Notes under the pieces: generated by a model
What the model was told of the DNA's origin: nothing
The model's input: the letters and a program-made list of their open reading frames with translations, nothing else
Databases searched by the model: none
In this document: piece by piece, positions 1-7,830 of the stretch
Layout: every line of letters starts with the position of its first letter
Numbering within the stretch: the first letter of the stretch is position 1
Program-made: the position numbers and the translations under genes
NCBI GenBank assembly: GCA_963790335.1
Contig: CAWBOB010000006.1
Span: 124,001 to 188,000 of the forward strand
DNA length: 64,000 bases
Source of the DNA: JAOUEA01 sp963790335
GTDB taxonomy: Bacteria; Actinomycetota; UBA4738; HRBIN12
Direction: 5' to 3'

Positions 1-1212
1 ATGCACTGACGGCGTCATTGCGGAGCTACGAGGACGCGGTCGCATACCCGCCGAACCAGGTCTTCATCGGCAACGTCGCACCCGCCGACCTGTGGCAGCG
101 ACCCCGCGAGTGGTGGCGCCATCCCATCGAAGGGGCATCGCCAGCCGGAGCTACCGGCGACGTGATGGATCAGGACCGGTTCTACGAGCTGCTCGCCGAC
201 GTGGACCGGTTCGACCTCGTGCGGATGGGCGCCGTGCCCGAGCCTGGTCAGCTCGCGTTGTTCCGAGGCAACGAGGTCGTGGGCGCGGTCGCCGGCGATC
301 ACGAGCAGGATGCATCGCTCAGGCGCCGACGTCCTGCTCGAGAACCTCTCGATCAAGGCGAGCGGCGTGCACGCGTTGCGGCAACTGCTGGCAGGCACGT
401 CGGTCGATCCCGCGTCGATCACCCATGCGATCGGCTGTGGTGAGGAAGCCGTGGGCGACCGCTACCAGCGCGGAGGTGGGAACCTCGCGAAGGCGATCGC
501 CGAGGAGTGCGGCCTGTCGCGCGCCAGCGCCGTCGACGTGAAGTCGTTCTGTGCGGCGCCGGTCCACGCCCTCGTGATCGCCGCCGCGCTGATCGAAGCC
601 GGCATCGAGGAACGGGTCGTCGTGGTGGCAGGAGGTTCGCTCGGCAAGCTCGGCATGAAGTTCGAAGGTGCCCTCGCCAAGGGCTTCCCGGTGCTCGAAG
701 ACGTGCTCGCCGGCATGGCCGTGCTGCTGGAACCGGCCGACGGATCGAACGGGCCGGTCGTGCGTGCCGACGCGATCGGGCGCATGCCGGTCGAGGCTGG
801 CGCTGCACCGCAAGCGCAGCTCGAGGCGCTCGTCGGATCGCCGCTCGACGCGCTCGGTCTTGCGATCACCGACGTCGAGACCTACGCGACCGAGATCCAC
901 AACCCGGAGATCACCGAGCCTCAGGGCGGTGGCGACGTCGCCGACCGCAACTACAAGATGCTCGCGGGGCTCGGCGTGGTGCGCGGCGAGCTCGAACGCT
1001 CCGACATCGCCGGTTTCGCGCGCGCTCACGGCCTTCCCGGCTTCTCGCCGACGCAGGGGCACATCGCGAGCGCGGTCCCGTGGCTTCCCCACGCGCTCAC
1101 GCGCATGCGTGCCGGCGACCTGCACCGAACGATGTTGATCGCGAAGGGTTCGCTGTTCCTCGGCCGGCTCACCAAGCTGTGGGACGGCGTGTCCGTGACG
1201 CTCGAGACCTGA
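1..1212 (+). CDS. grdC: Glycine/sarcosine/betaine reductase component C, beta subunit (GrdC), 5' partial, frame break
   Basis: The thiolase/ketoacyl-synthase-like subunit of Grd component C, which takes the carboxymethyl/acetyl group from selenoprotein A and helps release acetyl phosphate. The reading frame is open at the left edge; the N-terminal part shows the family pattern YPPNQVFIGN, and after the break come VLLENL, VKSFCAAP (likely acyl-carrying Cys) and the glycine-rich C-terminal half. Perhaps 50-60 residues are missing upstream. The frame changes at about 319-327; removing one C there gives a continuous LRADVLLENL, so an extra base in the assembly is the simplest reading. It sits 25 bases before a thioredoxin gene and just before grdA, as expected for a grd operon. 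Family assignment is from remembered signatures and context; a distant KAS-type protein is the only alternative. Confidence 0.85.
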
Positions 1213-1237
1213 TCGTGCCGAGCCCGAAAGGAGACCG

Positions 1238-1618
1238 ATGATCGATGCCACCGTCGAGACGTTCGACGACCTGATCCGCGAGGGCGAGGTGCTCGTGGAC
1301 ATCTGGGGACCCCAGTGCCAGCCCTGCCTTGCCCTGATGCCGGCGGTCGAAGCGCTCGCCGAGACCTACGCCGACCGTGTGCGCTTCGTGAAGGTGAACG
1401 CCCCCGAGCAGCGGAAGATCTGCCGCGACCTGCGGGTCGCCGGCCTTCCCGCGTACCTGACGATGCGTGACGGCGTCGAAGTCGAGCGGCTCACGAGCAA
1501 CGGTACGACGCCCGAGCAGATCGAACAGGCGATCGTGCGCCTGATGAGCGGCGCGCCCGCGGTCGGCCCGCCGGTTCCGGAACACCTGCTCGAGCAGGCG
1601 CGTGTCGAGGGGAGGTGA
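1238..1618 (+). CDS. Thioredoxin-fold protein of the grd operon
   Basis: A 126-residue thioredoxin-like protein. The redox site is W23-G-P-Q-C27-Q-P-C30, so the CxxC is CQPC instead of the usual CGPC and the residue before the first Cys is Gln; the cis-Pro segment GLPAYL is present. In glycine reductase systems a dedicated thioredoxin supplies electrons to selenoprotein A, and this gene lies directly between grdC and grdA with 6 bases to the next start, so that job is inferred from position. A C-terminal tail of about 20 residues rich in Pro and Glu extends past the usual fold. No thioredoxin reductase gene is visible in the window. Confidence 0.85.
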   Translation: MIDATVETFDDLIREGEVLVDIWGPQCQPCLALMPAVEALAETYADRVRFVKVNAPEQRKICRDLRVAGLPAYLTMRDGVEVERLTSNGTTPEQIEQAIVRLMSGAPAVGPPVPEHLLEQARVEGR

Positions 1619-1624
1619 GGAGAC

Positions 1625-2083
1625 GTGGAGCTCAACGGCAAGAAGGTGATCGCTCTCGGTGAGCGCGACAGCGTGCCCGGCGAGGCGATCGCCGAGGTGG
1701 CGCGCAGCGCGGGCGCCGAGGTGATCGAGGTGCGCACGGAGTGCTTCGTCTGAACGGCCTCGGGCGCCATGGACCCTGAGAACCAGGCGTTGATCAAGCG
1801 GATCGTCGATGAGCGAGGCGCCGACAACATCGTGGTGATGCTCGGCGCGGGGGACGCGGAAGCGGTCGAGGTGGCCGCTGAGACGGTCCGCGACGGCGAT
1901 CCGGCCTGGGTGGGTCCATTGGCGGGAGTCCAGTTGGGGCTCCCCGTGGTGCATGTGTTCGAGGACGCGGTGAAGGAACAGGCCGACGACGGCGTCTACG
2001 AGGCGCAGATCGGCTTCTTCGAGATGACGCTCGACGTCCACGAGGTGAAGGCAGCGATGAAGCGCGCGCGTGGTGAGGCATGA
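1625..2083 (+). CDS. grdA: Glycine/sarcosine/betaine reductase component A, selenoprotein (GrdA), TGA read as selenocysteine
   Basis: Small selenoprotein that carries the carboxymethyl-selenoether intermediate between component B and component C. The GTG start at 1625 is preceded by GGGGAGG at 1609-1615 and opens with the family start NGKKVIALGERD. An in-frame TGA at 1751-1753 (codon 43) falls exactly in the signature ECFV-U-TASGAMD, where GrdA proteins carry selenocysteine; the frame then continues to a TGA stop at 2083, giving 152 residues, the normal GrdA length. Ordinary gene calling would start at the ATG at 1769 and lose the N-terminal third including the active residue. The stop overlaps the next start (ATGA). 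Decoding needs selA, selB, selC and selD, none of which is in this window. Confidence 0.9.
1751..1780 (+). promoter_or_regulatory. Candidate SECIS hairpin after the grdA TGA
   Basis: Just 5 bases after the TGA, CTCGGG (1759-1764) can pair with CCTGAG (1775-1780) through five Watson-Crick pairs and one G-U, closing a 10-base loop. Bacterial SECIS elements are stem-loops placed directly downstream of the UGA and inside the coding region, so the position fits. The loop sequence was not matched to a known SelB-binding consensus. Confidence 0.5.
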
Positions 2084-2952
2084 CCGCGTACCCGACCGAG
2101 CCGGTGTTTGCGAGGACCGTGTTCCGCGAGCTCGCGCGGCCGCTCCAGCATCCCGAGGCGCTGTGCTGGGATCCGCTCACGTCGCGCGTCTACTGCGGCG
2201 GGGAAGGCGGGCAGATCTACGCGGTCACGCTCGAGGGCGTGATCGCCGAGGTCGCGAACACCGGCGGCAGCGTGCTCGGCATGGCGGTCGACGGCGTCGG
2301 TCGCGTGTACGCCTGCGACTGGCACCGCGGCGAGGTCGTGCGGATCGATCCGACGAGCGGCGTGGCCGAGACCTACTCGAAGGGTGCGCCCGAGATGCCG
2401 ATCGACGACCCCAACTCCCCGGTGCTCGCCGACGACGGCACGATGTACGTGACCGGCTCGGAGAACCCGGCGATCTTCCGCATCGCGCCTGGGGGCGAGA
2501 CGACCGTGTGGACGACCGCGATCGGTGGGTATCCGAACGGCATCACGCTCACGCCCGACGGCCGCGCCGTGGTCGTGGCGCAGTCCCACCCCGAGGACTT
2601 CGAAGGGGGTCGCGTCTGGCGCATCCCGATCGAACCCGATGGGTCTGCGGGCATGCCGGAGGTCATGGCCGAGCTGTTCCATACGGTGCCCGACGGCGTG
2701 GCGTTCGATACCGAGGGCCGATGCTACGTCGCGCACTACACGCCGGATCGGATCGATCGCATCCTGCCCGATGGTTCGGTCGAGACCGTGGTGGAGGACT
2801 GGGAAGCCGTGCACCTCAACGCGCCGACGAACATCGCGTTCTGCGGGCCGGACCTGGAGCTCGTCGTCGCCGCGTGCGTCGGTGAGGAGTTCCTCGCGAT
2901 CGCCGACCTGGGCGTGCAGGGAAGCCCGCTTCGCCGACCGGCGATCGACTGA
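2080..2952 (+). CDS. SMP-30/gluconolactonase/LRE-type beta-propeller protein
   Basis: A 290-residue six-bladed propeller-type protein. Repeated blade segments are visible, such as LCWDPLTSRVYCGGEGGQ, GMAVDGVGRVYACDW and GVAFDTEGRCYVAHY, and the segment YPNGITLTPDG matches the metal-site Asn region of SMP-30 lactonases. The usual reaction of the family is hydrolysis of a sugar lactone or another cyclic ester with a divalent metal. Its ATG overlaps the grdA stop (ATGA), so it is translated with grdA; a propeller lactonase is not a standard part of the Grd machinery, and its substrate here is unknown. Confidence 0.75.
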   Translation: MTAYPTEPVFARTVFRELARPLQHPEALCWDPLTSRVYCGGEGGQIYAVTLEGVIAEVANTGGSVLGMAVDGVGRVYACDWHRGEVVRIDPTSGVAETYSKGAPEMPIDDPNSPVLADDGTMYVTGSENPAIFRIAPGGETTVWTTAIGGYPNGITLTPDGRAVVVAQSHPEDFEGGRVWRIPIEPDGSAGMPEVMAELFHTVPDGVAFDTEGRCYVAHYTPDRIDRILPDGSVETVVEDWEAVHLNAPTNIAFCGPDLELVVAACVGEEFLAIADLGVQGSPLRRPAID

Positions 2953-2980
2953 GGCAGCGCCGGCCCCCTCGCGGTCGACG

Positions 2981-2986
2981 TAGGTT
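2981..2986 (+). promoter_or_regulatory. -10 box TAGGTT, leaderless start
   Basis: TAGGTT followed by 6 bases and the ATG at 2993, which puts the predicted first transcribed base at or next to the start codon. No Shine-Dalgarno is present. Confidence 0.5.
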
Positions 2987-2992
2987 CGGGCG

Positions 2993-4072
2993 ATGATCTC
3001 CGACCACGACATCGCTCGGTGGCGCCTGCGGAGCCAGCGGCTCGTTCGGCCGCACGCACCCTCGGCCGTGGAGGCCGTCGGGAACCTGCTCGCCGTGCAG
3101 GCGGAGAACCCGGGCCAGTCGGCATGGGCGGTGGCCGCGCGCACCTCGGATCCGACGCGCGACGAGGTCCAGATGGCGCTCGCCGATGGGCGGCTGATCA
3201 GGACGCACGTCCTCCGGCCGACCTGGCACTACGTTCGCAGCGAGGATCTCGGGTGGCTGCTCGATCTGACCGGCCCCAGGGTGCGCCGGGTCACCGAGAC
3301 GCAGCTGCGTGATACGTACGGCCTGGAGCCACGCCGGCTCACGCGGATCACATCCGCCGTCATCGAGCTGCTCCGCGCACAGCCCGACCGCACGCGCGGC
3401 GAGCTCGCGACCGATCTCCTCCGTCGGGGGCACGATCTCGACGGGCAGCGACTCATGATCGTCCTCGCGCATCTCGAGCTCGAACGCCTGATCTGCAGCG
3501 GGCGTCCGCGCGACGGCGAGCACACCTACGCGCTCTTCTCCGACCGTGTGCCGGCCCCGCGAGCGCTCGATCGGGACGAGGCGCTCGCCGAGCTCGCGCT
3601 GCGGTACTTCACGGGGCACGGGCCCGCAACCGAGCGTGACCTCGCCTACTGGGCGACCCTCACGCTCACCGACGTCCGACGCGGCATCCAGCTCGCCCGA
3701 GACAGGATCGACGCATTCGAGCACGACGGCCGAACGTTCTGGCACGAGCCGTCGGAACCGGTCCGGCGGCGAGGGGAGCCCGCCGGACACCTCCTGCAGA
3801 TCCTCGACGAGATGTACCGCGGCTACCAGGACTCGCGATGGGTGCTCGACGCCGCAGGCGTCGTGTCGCGAGCGCGGGAGTCTTCGATCGGGATGGCGCT
3901 CGTGGCGGCCCAGCTCGTCGCGGCGATGCGTCGTACCGTCACCGCCGGCCGTGTGGTCTTCCGACTCGATCCTCACCGGGACCTGCGACCTCGGGAGCTC
4001 ACAGCGCTCCGCCGTGCCGCCCATCGGTACGGCAGCTTCCTCGGTCTCGACGCTTCGCTCGAGGTGTCGTGA
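2993..4072 (+). CDS. Winged-helix DNA-binding domain protein (HTH_42/DUF1006 type)
   Basis: A 359-residue protein of the family whose members begin with a short helical region (DIARWRLRSQRL...AVQAENPG) and go on with HVLRPTWHYV and a C-terminal region of mixed alpha/beta. Related proteins have been linked to repair of interstrand crosslinks (the AlkX/YcaQ type glycosylases), but that function is knowledge of relatives and not shown here. Expressed from its own likely leaderless promoter, convergent with the methyltransferase gene to the right. Confidence 0.75.
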   Translation: MISDHDIARWRLRSQRLVRPHAPSAVEAVGNLLAVQAENPGQSAWAVAARTSDPTRDEVQMALADGRLIRTHVLRPTWHYVRSEDLGWLLDLTGPRVRRVTETQLRDTYGLEPRRLTRITSAVIELLRAQPDRTRGELATDLLRRGHDLDGQRLMIVLAHLELERLICSGRPRDGEHTYALFSDRVPAPRALDRDEALAELALRYFTGHGPATERDLAYWATLTLTDVRRGIQLARDRIDAFEHDGRTFWHEPSEPVRRRGEPAGHLLQILDEMYRGYQDSRWVLDAAGVVSRARESSIGMALVAAQLVAAMRRTVTAGRVVFRLDPHRDLRPRELTALRRAAHRYGSFLGLDASLEVS

Positions 4073-4127
4073 GCGCCGGCTCGCCCGCGACCCGAGTCGT
4101 CCGTCGACGGTCTCCCAACAGCAGAGC

Positions 4128-4889
4128 TCATCCGCGCCGCTGGAAGGCGAGCTGCCGCATGCGCCACGTGACCGGGAGCGCTCCGGGGTCGCGCTCGAGG
4201 GCCGCGAGGCCTTCTTCGAGGTCGGGCCGCCGCTCGATCTCAGCAGCGGCCGCCAGCACCCGAAGGTTCATGCCGAACATGCGCGCGGTGAGGGCGACCT
4301 GCGGCTCGAGCGTCGCGACCTGGTCGTGCACGCGGACCCCGACGGGCGGATCGTCCATCGCGTGGAGCTCGGGCCCGACGATCAGTCGCCCGCCCTGGCT
4401 CGCGACCACCGGGATCGCGACCTCGTCGAGGTAGGTGCGCATCACGGGGTCGTCGGTCTCGACGGTTTCCACCTCGTCGATCAGCAGTCGACCTCCGGGC
4501 GCGAGCTCCTGACACCATGCCGCGACGATCGACGCGGGGTCGGGGAGATGCGCGAGCAGCAGCCGCGCGAAGATCAGGTCGGGCTCGCGCACCGGCAGCG
4601 GCATCGCCGTCGCGTCGTGCTCGAGGAACGTCACGTCCGGCGGGGCGTCGGCCGAGGCTTCCGCGACGAACGCGGGGGAGCGGTCGAGCCCGACCGTGCG
4701 CTCGGCTCCGGTGACCTCATGCATGAGCCGGGTGGTGTGCCCGGGTCCGCACCCGAGGTCGACGGCGAGCCTCGGGCGTTCCGGCGCCGCCGCTCGAAGG
4801 AAGGCCGCCGACGCGGGGCCGAACAGCTCGGCGACGATCGTGAGGCGCTCGCCCGCGAGCTCGGAATCGCCGTACGTGTACCTCGTCAC
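4128..4889 (-). CDS. Class I SAM-dependent methyltransferase
   Basis: A Rossmann-type methyltransferase with motif I LAVDLGCGPGH, an acidic motif II (VGLDRSPAF) and the motif IV region DLIFARLLLAHL. The GTG at 4889 is preferred over an upstream in-frame GTG at 4910, because a -10 box TACGCT (4902-4897) lies 7 bases upstream and the protein then begins TRYTYGDSELAGERL, a typical start for this subfamily. The substrate cannot be told from the sequence. It is followed on the same strand by the SDR and enolase-type genes upstream but with its own promoter. Confidence 0.8.
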   Translation of the reverse strand: MTRYTYGDSELAGERLTIVAELFGPASAAFLRAAAPERPRLAVDLGCGPGHTTRLMHEVTGAERTVGLDRSPAFVAEASADAPPDVTFLEHDATAMPLPVREPDLIFARLLLAHLPDPASIVAAWCQELAPGGRLLIDEVETVETDDPVMRTYLDEVAIPVVASQGGRLIVGPELHAMDDPPVGVRVHDQVATLEPQVALTARMFGMNLRVLAAAAEIERRPDLEEGLAALERDPGALPVTWRMRQLAFQRRG

Positions 4890-4896
4890 GCTCGGT

Positions 4897-4902
4897 AGCG
4901 TA
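4897..4902 (-). promoter_or_regulatory. -10 box TACGCT, leaderless start of the methyltransferase
   Basis: Read on the minus strand, TACGCT is followed by 7 bases and the GTG at 4889. It lies inside the longer possible reading frame, and so supports the shorter start. Confidence 0.45.
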
Positions 4903-4958
4903 CGTGTCACCCTGCGGGTCGATCGCGGCGGTCGAGCGACCTGGTCGGCGGGCGCCGC

Positions 4959-5783
4959 TCAGCCGGTGATCGGGCGGTCGGGGGGAGGCAGCGGCGGCGC
5001 GAGCGCGTCGTCGTACCAGCTGCCGCCACCGAGTTCGCCGCCGTCGACGATCAGGGTCTGGGCGGTGATGAACCCTGCGTCGTCGCCCGCGAGGAACAGC
5101 ACCGCCATCGCCTGATCGCGCGGGGTGCCCGCCCGGCGCAAGGGGATCCGTGCGAGGTAGCGCCGGATCATCTCGCGTTCTTCGGGATCGGCGGCCATGG
5201 TCTCCTCGGCCTCGGGGGTGATCGTCTCGCCCGGCGCCACGCAGTTCGCGCGGATGCCGAGGTGCCCCATCTCGTGCGCGACAGCCTTCGTGATCGCGAC
5301 GAGCGCGGCCTTCGACGCGTTGTACACGGACTCGGGCGACTCGTTCTGGAAGGCGTTGGCGCTCGCGATGTTCACGATCGCGCCGGGGGCGGCGCGATCG
5401 ATCCAGTGGCGGCAGGCGTCCTGCATCGTGAGCAGGGGCGCGCGCACGTTCACGGCGAACGCCAGGTCGGCGGTCGCCGGGTCGACGTCGAGCACCGAAC
5501 CGTCGGGCTGCACGCCCGCGTCGTTCACGAGCACGTCGAGCCCGCCGAGCACCTCGATCGCCGCGGTGACGACGCTGCGGGCGCCGTCGACCGTCGCGAG
5601 GTCGGCCGCGTGCGTCGCGAGCCGGTCCGCGTGTGGATGCTCCGACGCGAGCCGATCCAGCCCGTCGGCGACCACGTCGGAGGCGAGCACCGTCGCCCCG
5701 TGTTCGAGGAAGGCGTCGACGATGCCGCGGCCGATGCCGCGCGAGGCCCCCGTGATCACCACCCGCTTCCCGTCGAACCGCAT
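4959..5783 (-). CDS. Short-chain dehydrogenase/reductase (SDR)
   Basis: A 274-residue classical SDR. The cofactor motif is TGASRGIG near residue 12-19, followed by the NDAG motif, the catalytic Ser region IVNIASAN, and the Y-x3-K pair in SVYNASKAA; the C-terminal VDGGELGG is also typical. The Asp in LASDVV after the second strand favours NAD(H). It lies 24 bases behind the enolase-superfamily gene on the same strand, so the two probably act in one pathway, for example oxidation of a sugar acid or a derived alcohol. The substrate is not determined. Confidence 0.85.
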   Translation of the reverse strand: MRFDGKRVVITGASRGIGRGIVDAFLEHGATVLASDVVADGLDRLASEHPHADRLATHAADLATVDGARSVVTAAIEVLGGLDVLVNDAGVQPDGSVLDVDPATADLAFAVNVRAPLLTMQDACRHWIDRAAPGAIVNIASANAFQNESPESVYNASKAALVAITKAVAHEMGHLGIRANCVAPGETITPEAEETMAADPEEREMIRRYLARIPLRRAGTPRDQAMAVLFLAGDDAGFITAQTLIVDGGELGGGSWYDDALAPPLPPPDRPITG

Positions 5784-5807
5784 GTCGGATGCTCGCTCCT
5801 TCCGTCG

Positions 5808-6932
5808 TCAGGCGCTCGCGGTCACGAGCGCGATCGTCGCCGAGTCGATGGCGTCGTCGTCGAGGGCGATGCCGAGTCCCGGACCGTCGGGTGCATGCAC
5901 GTGTCCATCCTCCCCGGTTCGCACGGGCGTACCCACGCCGTGCTCGAACGGTTCCTCGGGAACGGCTTGCTCGAAGAACGACGTGCGCCCGAACGCGAGC
6001 GCCACGTGCAGGTTGGCCGCCTGGATGAGGGTGTGGCCGTAGCTGATCAGCTCGACGTCGAGGCCGGCATCGGCCGCGACGGCGAACATGCCGCGCGCGG
6101 CGGTGGGCCCGCCCGCGAACGAGACGTCGAACCGCACGGCGTCCCATGGTGGGTCGTGCAGGACCTCGGCGAGCAGGCGGTCATCCCAGATCGCGTCGCC
6201 CGCCGGCAGGATCGGCACTCCCGGAACCGCGCGCCGGAGCCGGCGGTAGCCGCCCAGATCGAGGTCGGGCAGGGGCGCTTCGAACCATCGAACGCGCGCG
6301 CCGGCACACGCTCGGGCCACCAGCTCGGCGCCATCGGCGTCGTAGCGTCCCTCGGCATCGTGCATCAGCTCCAGGTCGGGGAAGTGCCTGCGCACCGTCG
6401 AGATCAGCTCGGCGTCGCGCACCGGGTCGCCCCATGCATGGAGCTTCACCGCGCCGAACCCACGCCCGTGGAGCTCACCGATCGCGGCGAGGTACGCAGC
6501 CTCATCGTCGAGCGTGGGCACCGAGGCGTACGACGGAAGCGCGGTCGCCTCCGGGGGGCCGCCGAGCATCTGGCGGAGTGGTTGCCCGACGGCCCTGCCC
6601 GCCAGGTCCCACAGGGCGACATCGATCGTGGATCGCACCGCCGGGGGGAACGGCGACGTGCCGTCGTCGGACAGCATCATCGCGATCGCCTCCCGGTCGA
6701 GCGCGTCTCGGCCGACCAATCGTGGCGCGATCGTGCGCATCGTCTCGATCGGAGCGCGGTCGTGATCGCCGAACGAATCCGAGTCGTAGGCACCGACGCC
6801 GCTCGTGCCGTCGTCGTCGAGGATGCGGACCATGGTCGTGGTCGTGAACACCTCATCGGAACGGGCTGTGTAGCGGAACCGCTCGACGTTCGGGGCGATC
6901 GCCCGAGCCTCCACCTGCACGATGCGGCTCAT
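5808..6932 (-). CDS. Enolase-superfamily enzyme (mandelate racemase/muconate lactonizing type)
   Basis: A 374-residue MR/MLE-type protein. The N-terminal capping domain is followed by the barrel with the general base motif VKLHAW (K-x-H), first metal ligand in LMHDAEG, second in WFEAPLPD and third in PAGDAIWD. Such enzymes remove the proton alpha to a carboxylate, giving racemases, sugar-acid dehydratases or lactonising enzymes; the KxH form is common in mandelate-racemase-like and sugar acid dehydratase members. It is divergent from the GntR regulator, with a palindromic operator between them, and is followed by an SDR gene. The exact acid is unknown. Confidence 0.85.
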   Translation of the reverse strand: MSRIVQVEARAIAPNVERFRYTARSDEVFTTTTMVRILDDDGTSGVGAYDSDSFGDHDRAPIETMRTIAPRLVGRDALDREAIAMMLSDDGTSPFPPAVRSTIDVALWDLAGRAVGQPLRQMLGGPPEATALPSYASVPTLDDEAAYLAAIGELHGRGFGAVKLHAWGDPVRDAELISTVRRHFPDLELMHDAEGRYDADGAELVARACAGARVRWFEAPLPDLDLGGYRRLRRAVPGVPILPAGDAIWDDRLLAEVLHDPPWDAVRFDVSFAGGPTAARGMFAVAADAGLDVELISYGHTLIQAANLHVALAFGRTSFFEQAVPEEPFEHGVGTPVRTGEDGHVHAPDGPGLGIALDDDAIDSATIALVTASA

Positions 6933-6964
6933 CGCCGACCCGTCAACAGACCACTCGGTCGTTG

Positions 6965-6977
6965 GTCGACAGTCGAC
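6965..6977. promoter_or_regulatory. Candidate GntR operator 1 (GTCGAC-A-GTCGAC)
   Basis: A 13-bp palindrome in the 68-bp region between the divergent enolase-type and GntR genes. It fits the same pattern GTCRAC-N-GTYGAC as the site at 7748-7760, and overlaps the likely -35 of the regulator gene. A further half site GTCAAC lies at 6942-6947, close to the start of the enolase-type gene. FCD-type GntR proteins usually bind short palindromes of this size. Confidence 0.55.
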
Positions 6978-6993
6978 ACTTGCGTGCTACGCT
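6966..6993 (+). promoter_or_regulatory. Promoter of the GntR gene
   Basis: TCGACA (6966-6971), 16-base spacer, TACGCT (6988-6993), then 7 bases to the ATG at 7001, so the message is probably leaderless. The -35 lies inside the palindrome, consistent with autoregulation. Confidence 0.5.
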
Positions 6994-7000
6994 CCTGGGC

Positions 7001-7681
7001 ATGAGTGACGGATCGACCACGCTTCGTCCGCTGGACGCGCCGCGTTCGCTCGCCGAGGATGCCGCAGATCGCATCCGCGAGCAGATCCTGAGCGGCGGAT
7101 TCGGGCAGGGGGAGCACCTGGTCGAGGCCAAGATCGCCGAGCAGCTCAACATCAGCCGGGGCCCGGTGCGTGAGGCGTTCAAGCTGCTGCGCGCCGAGGG
7201 GCTGCTCACCGAGGAACCCCGTCGGGGCACGTTCGTCGTGAGCTTCGACGCGCAGGACGTGCGCGACATCTACGGCCTGCGGGCTGCGCTCGAGGGCAGG
7301 GCCGCACGACTGCTGGCCCGCACCCGTGAGCCCGCCGCCCTCGAACGACTGCGCGAGCTCGTCGACGACATCGACGGGGCCGTGGCCATCGGCGATGCGG
7401 TCGCCGCGAGCCGGGCCGACCTCGCGTTCCACGAGGGGCTCTGCGAGCTGTGCGGCAACGCGCGGATCCATGAGGTGTTCATGCGGTACGTGCCCACGCT
7501 GCGTGCGCTGCTCCGTCTCGACGAGCAGGTGCTGCGATCGCTCGACGAGATCTCGCTGCAGCACCGCCCGTTCGTCGAAGCGATCGGGTCCGGCGACGAG
7601 GAGACCTCGGCTCGGCTGCTGGCCGAGCACGCCGAGCACGCCGGCGAGCTGATCGCCGGGGTGCTGGCGTCGACCGACTGA
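7001..7681 (+). CDS. GntR family transcriptional regulator, FCD type
   Basis: A 226-residue regulator with an N-terminal winged helix (LAEDAADRIREQIL, then IAEQLNISRGPVREAFKLLR as the recognition region) and an all-helical FCD ligand-binding domain whose Asp/His residues (for example RADLAFHEGLC and the later LQHRPFVEAI) usually bind a metal plus an organic acid. The ATG at 7001 was chosen because it sits 7 bases behind a -10 box; the upstream in-frame start at 6962 would lie inside the operator. It is placed between the enolase/SDR pair and the transporter operon and probably controls both. Confidence 0.85.
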   Translation: MSDGSTTLRPLDAPRSLAEDAADRIREQILSGGFGQGEHLVEAKIAEQLNISRGPVREAFKLLRAEGLLTEEPRRGTFVVSFDAQDVRDIYGLRAALEGRAARLLARTREPAALERLRELVDDIDGAVAIGDAVAASRADLAFHEGLCELCGNARIHEVFMRYVPTLRALLRLDEQVLRSLDEISLQHRPFVEAIGSGDEETSARLLAEHAEHAGELIAGVLASTD

Positions 7682-7747
7682 CGTCACGCCGCGGAAGCCG
7701 CCCCCAGCTCGGATCACGCCGGAGACTACCCACGATGCCGCCCATCG

Positions 7748-7760
7748 GTCAACGGTTGAC
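7748..7760. promoter_or_regulatory. Candidate GntR operator 2 (GTCAAC-G-GTTGAC)
   Basis: A 13-bp palindrome upstream of the transporter operon with the same spacing and near-identical half sites as the one at 6965-6977. It overlaps the TTGACA of the promoter, so a bound protein would block polymerase. Confidence 0.55.
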
Positions 7761-7784
7761 AATCTGCAACTTGGACGCTAGCTT
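7756..7784 (+). promoter_or_regulatory. Promoter of the ABC transporter operon
   Basis: TTGACA (7756-7761), 17-base spacer, TAGCTT (7779-7784). Overlaps the palindrome at 7748-7760. The leader to the ATG at 7831 is about 40 bases and contains GGAGG at 7820-7824. Confidence 0.6.
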
Positions 7785-7830
7785 CGAGCGCAGCCCGACC
7801 ATCCGCCCGTCGATGATGCGGAGGTACACG

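Noticed and set aside
1751..1753. Premature stop making grdA a pseudogene
   Set aside because: The TGA sits at the exact selenocysteine position of the family and the frame before and after is intact and of normal length.
4717..6147. Long minus-strand frame of over 470 codons
   Set aside because: Out-of-frame shadow of the SDR and enolase-type genes; Arg/Gly/Ala-rich with no family features. Many other long frames in this GC-rich sequence are the same.
7001..7681. Start of the GntR gene at 6962
   Set aside because: That start would lie just before the operator and include the promoter; the ATG at 7001 has a -10 box at the right distance.
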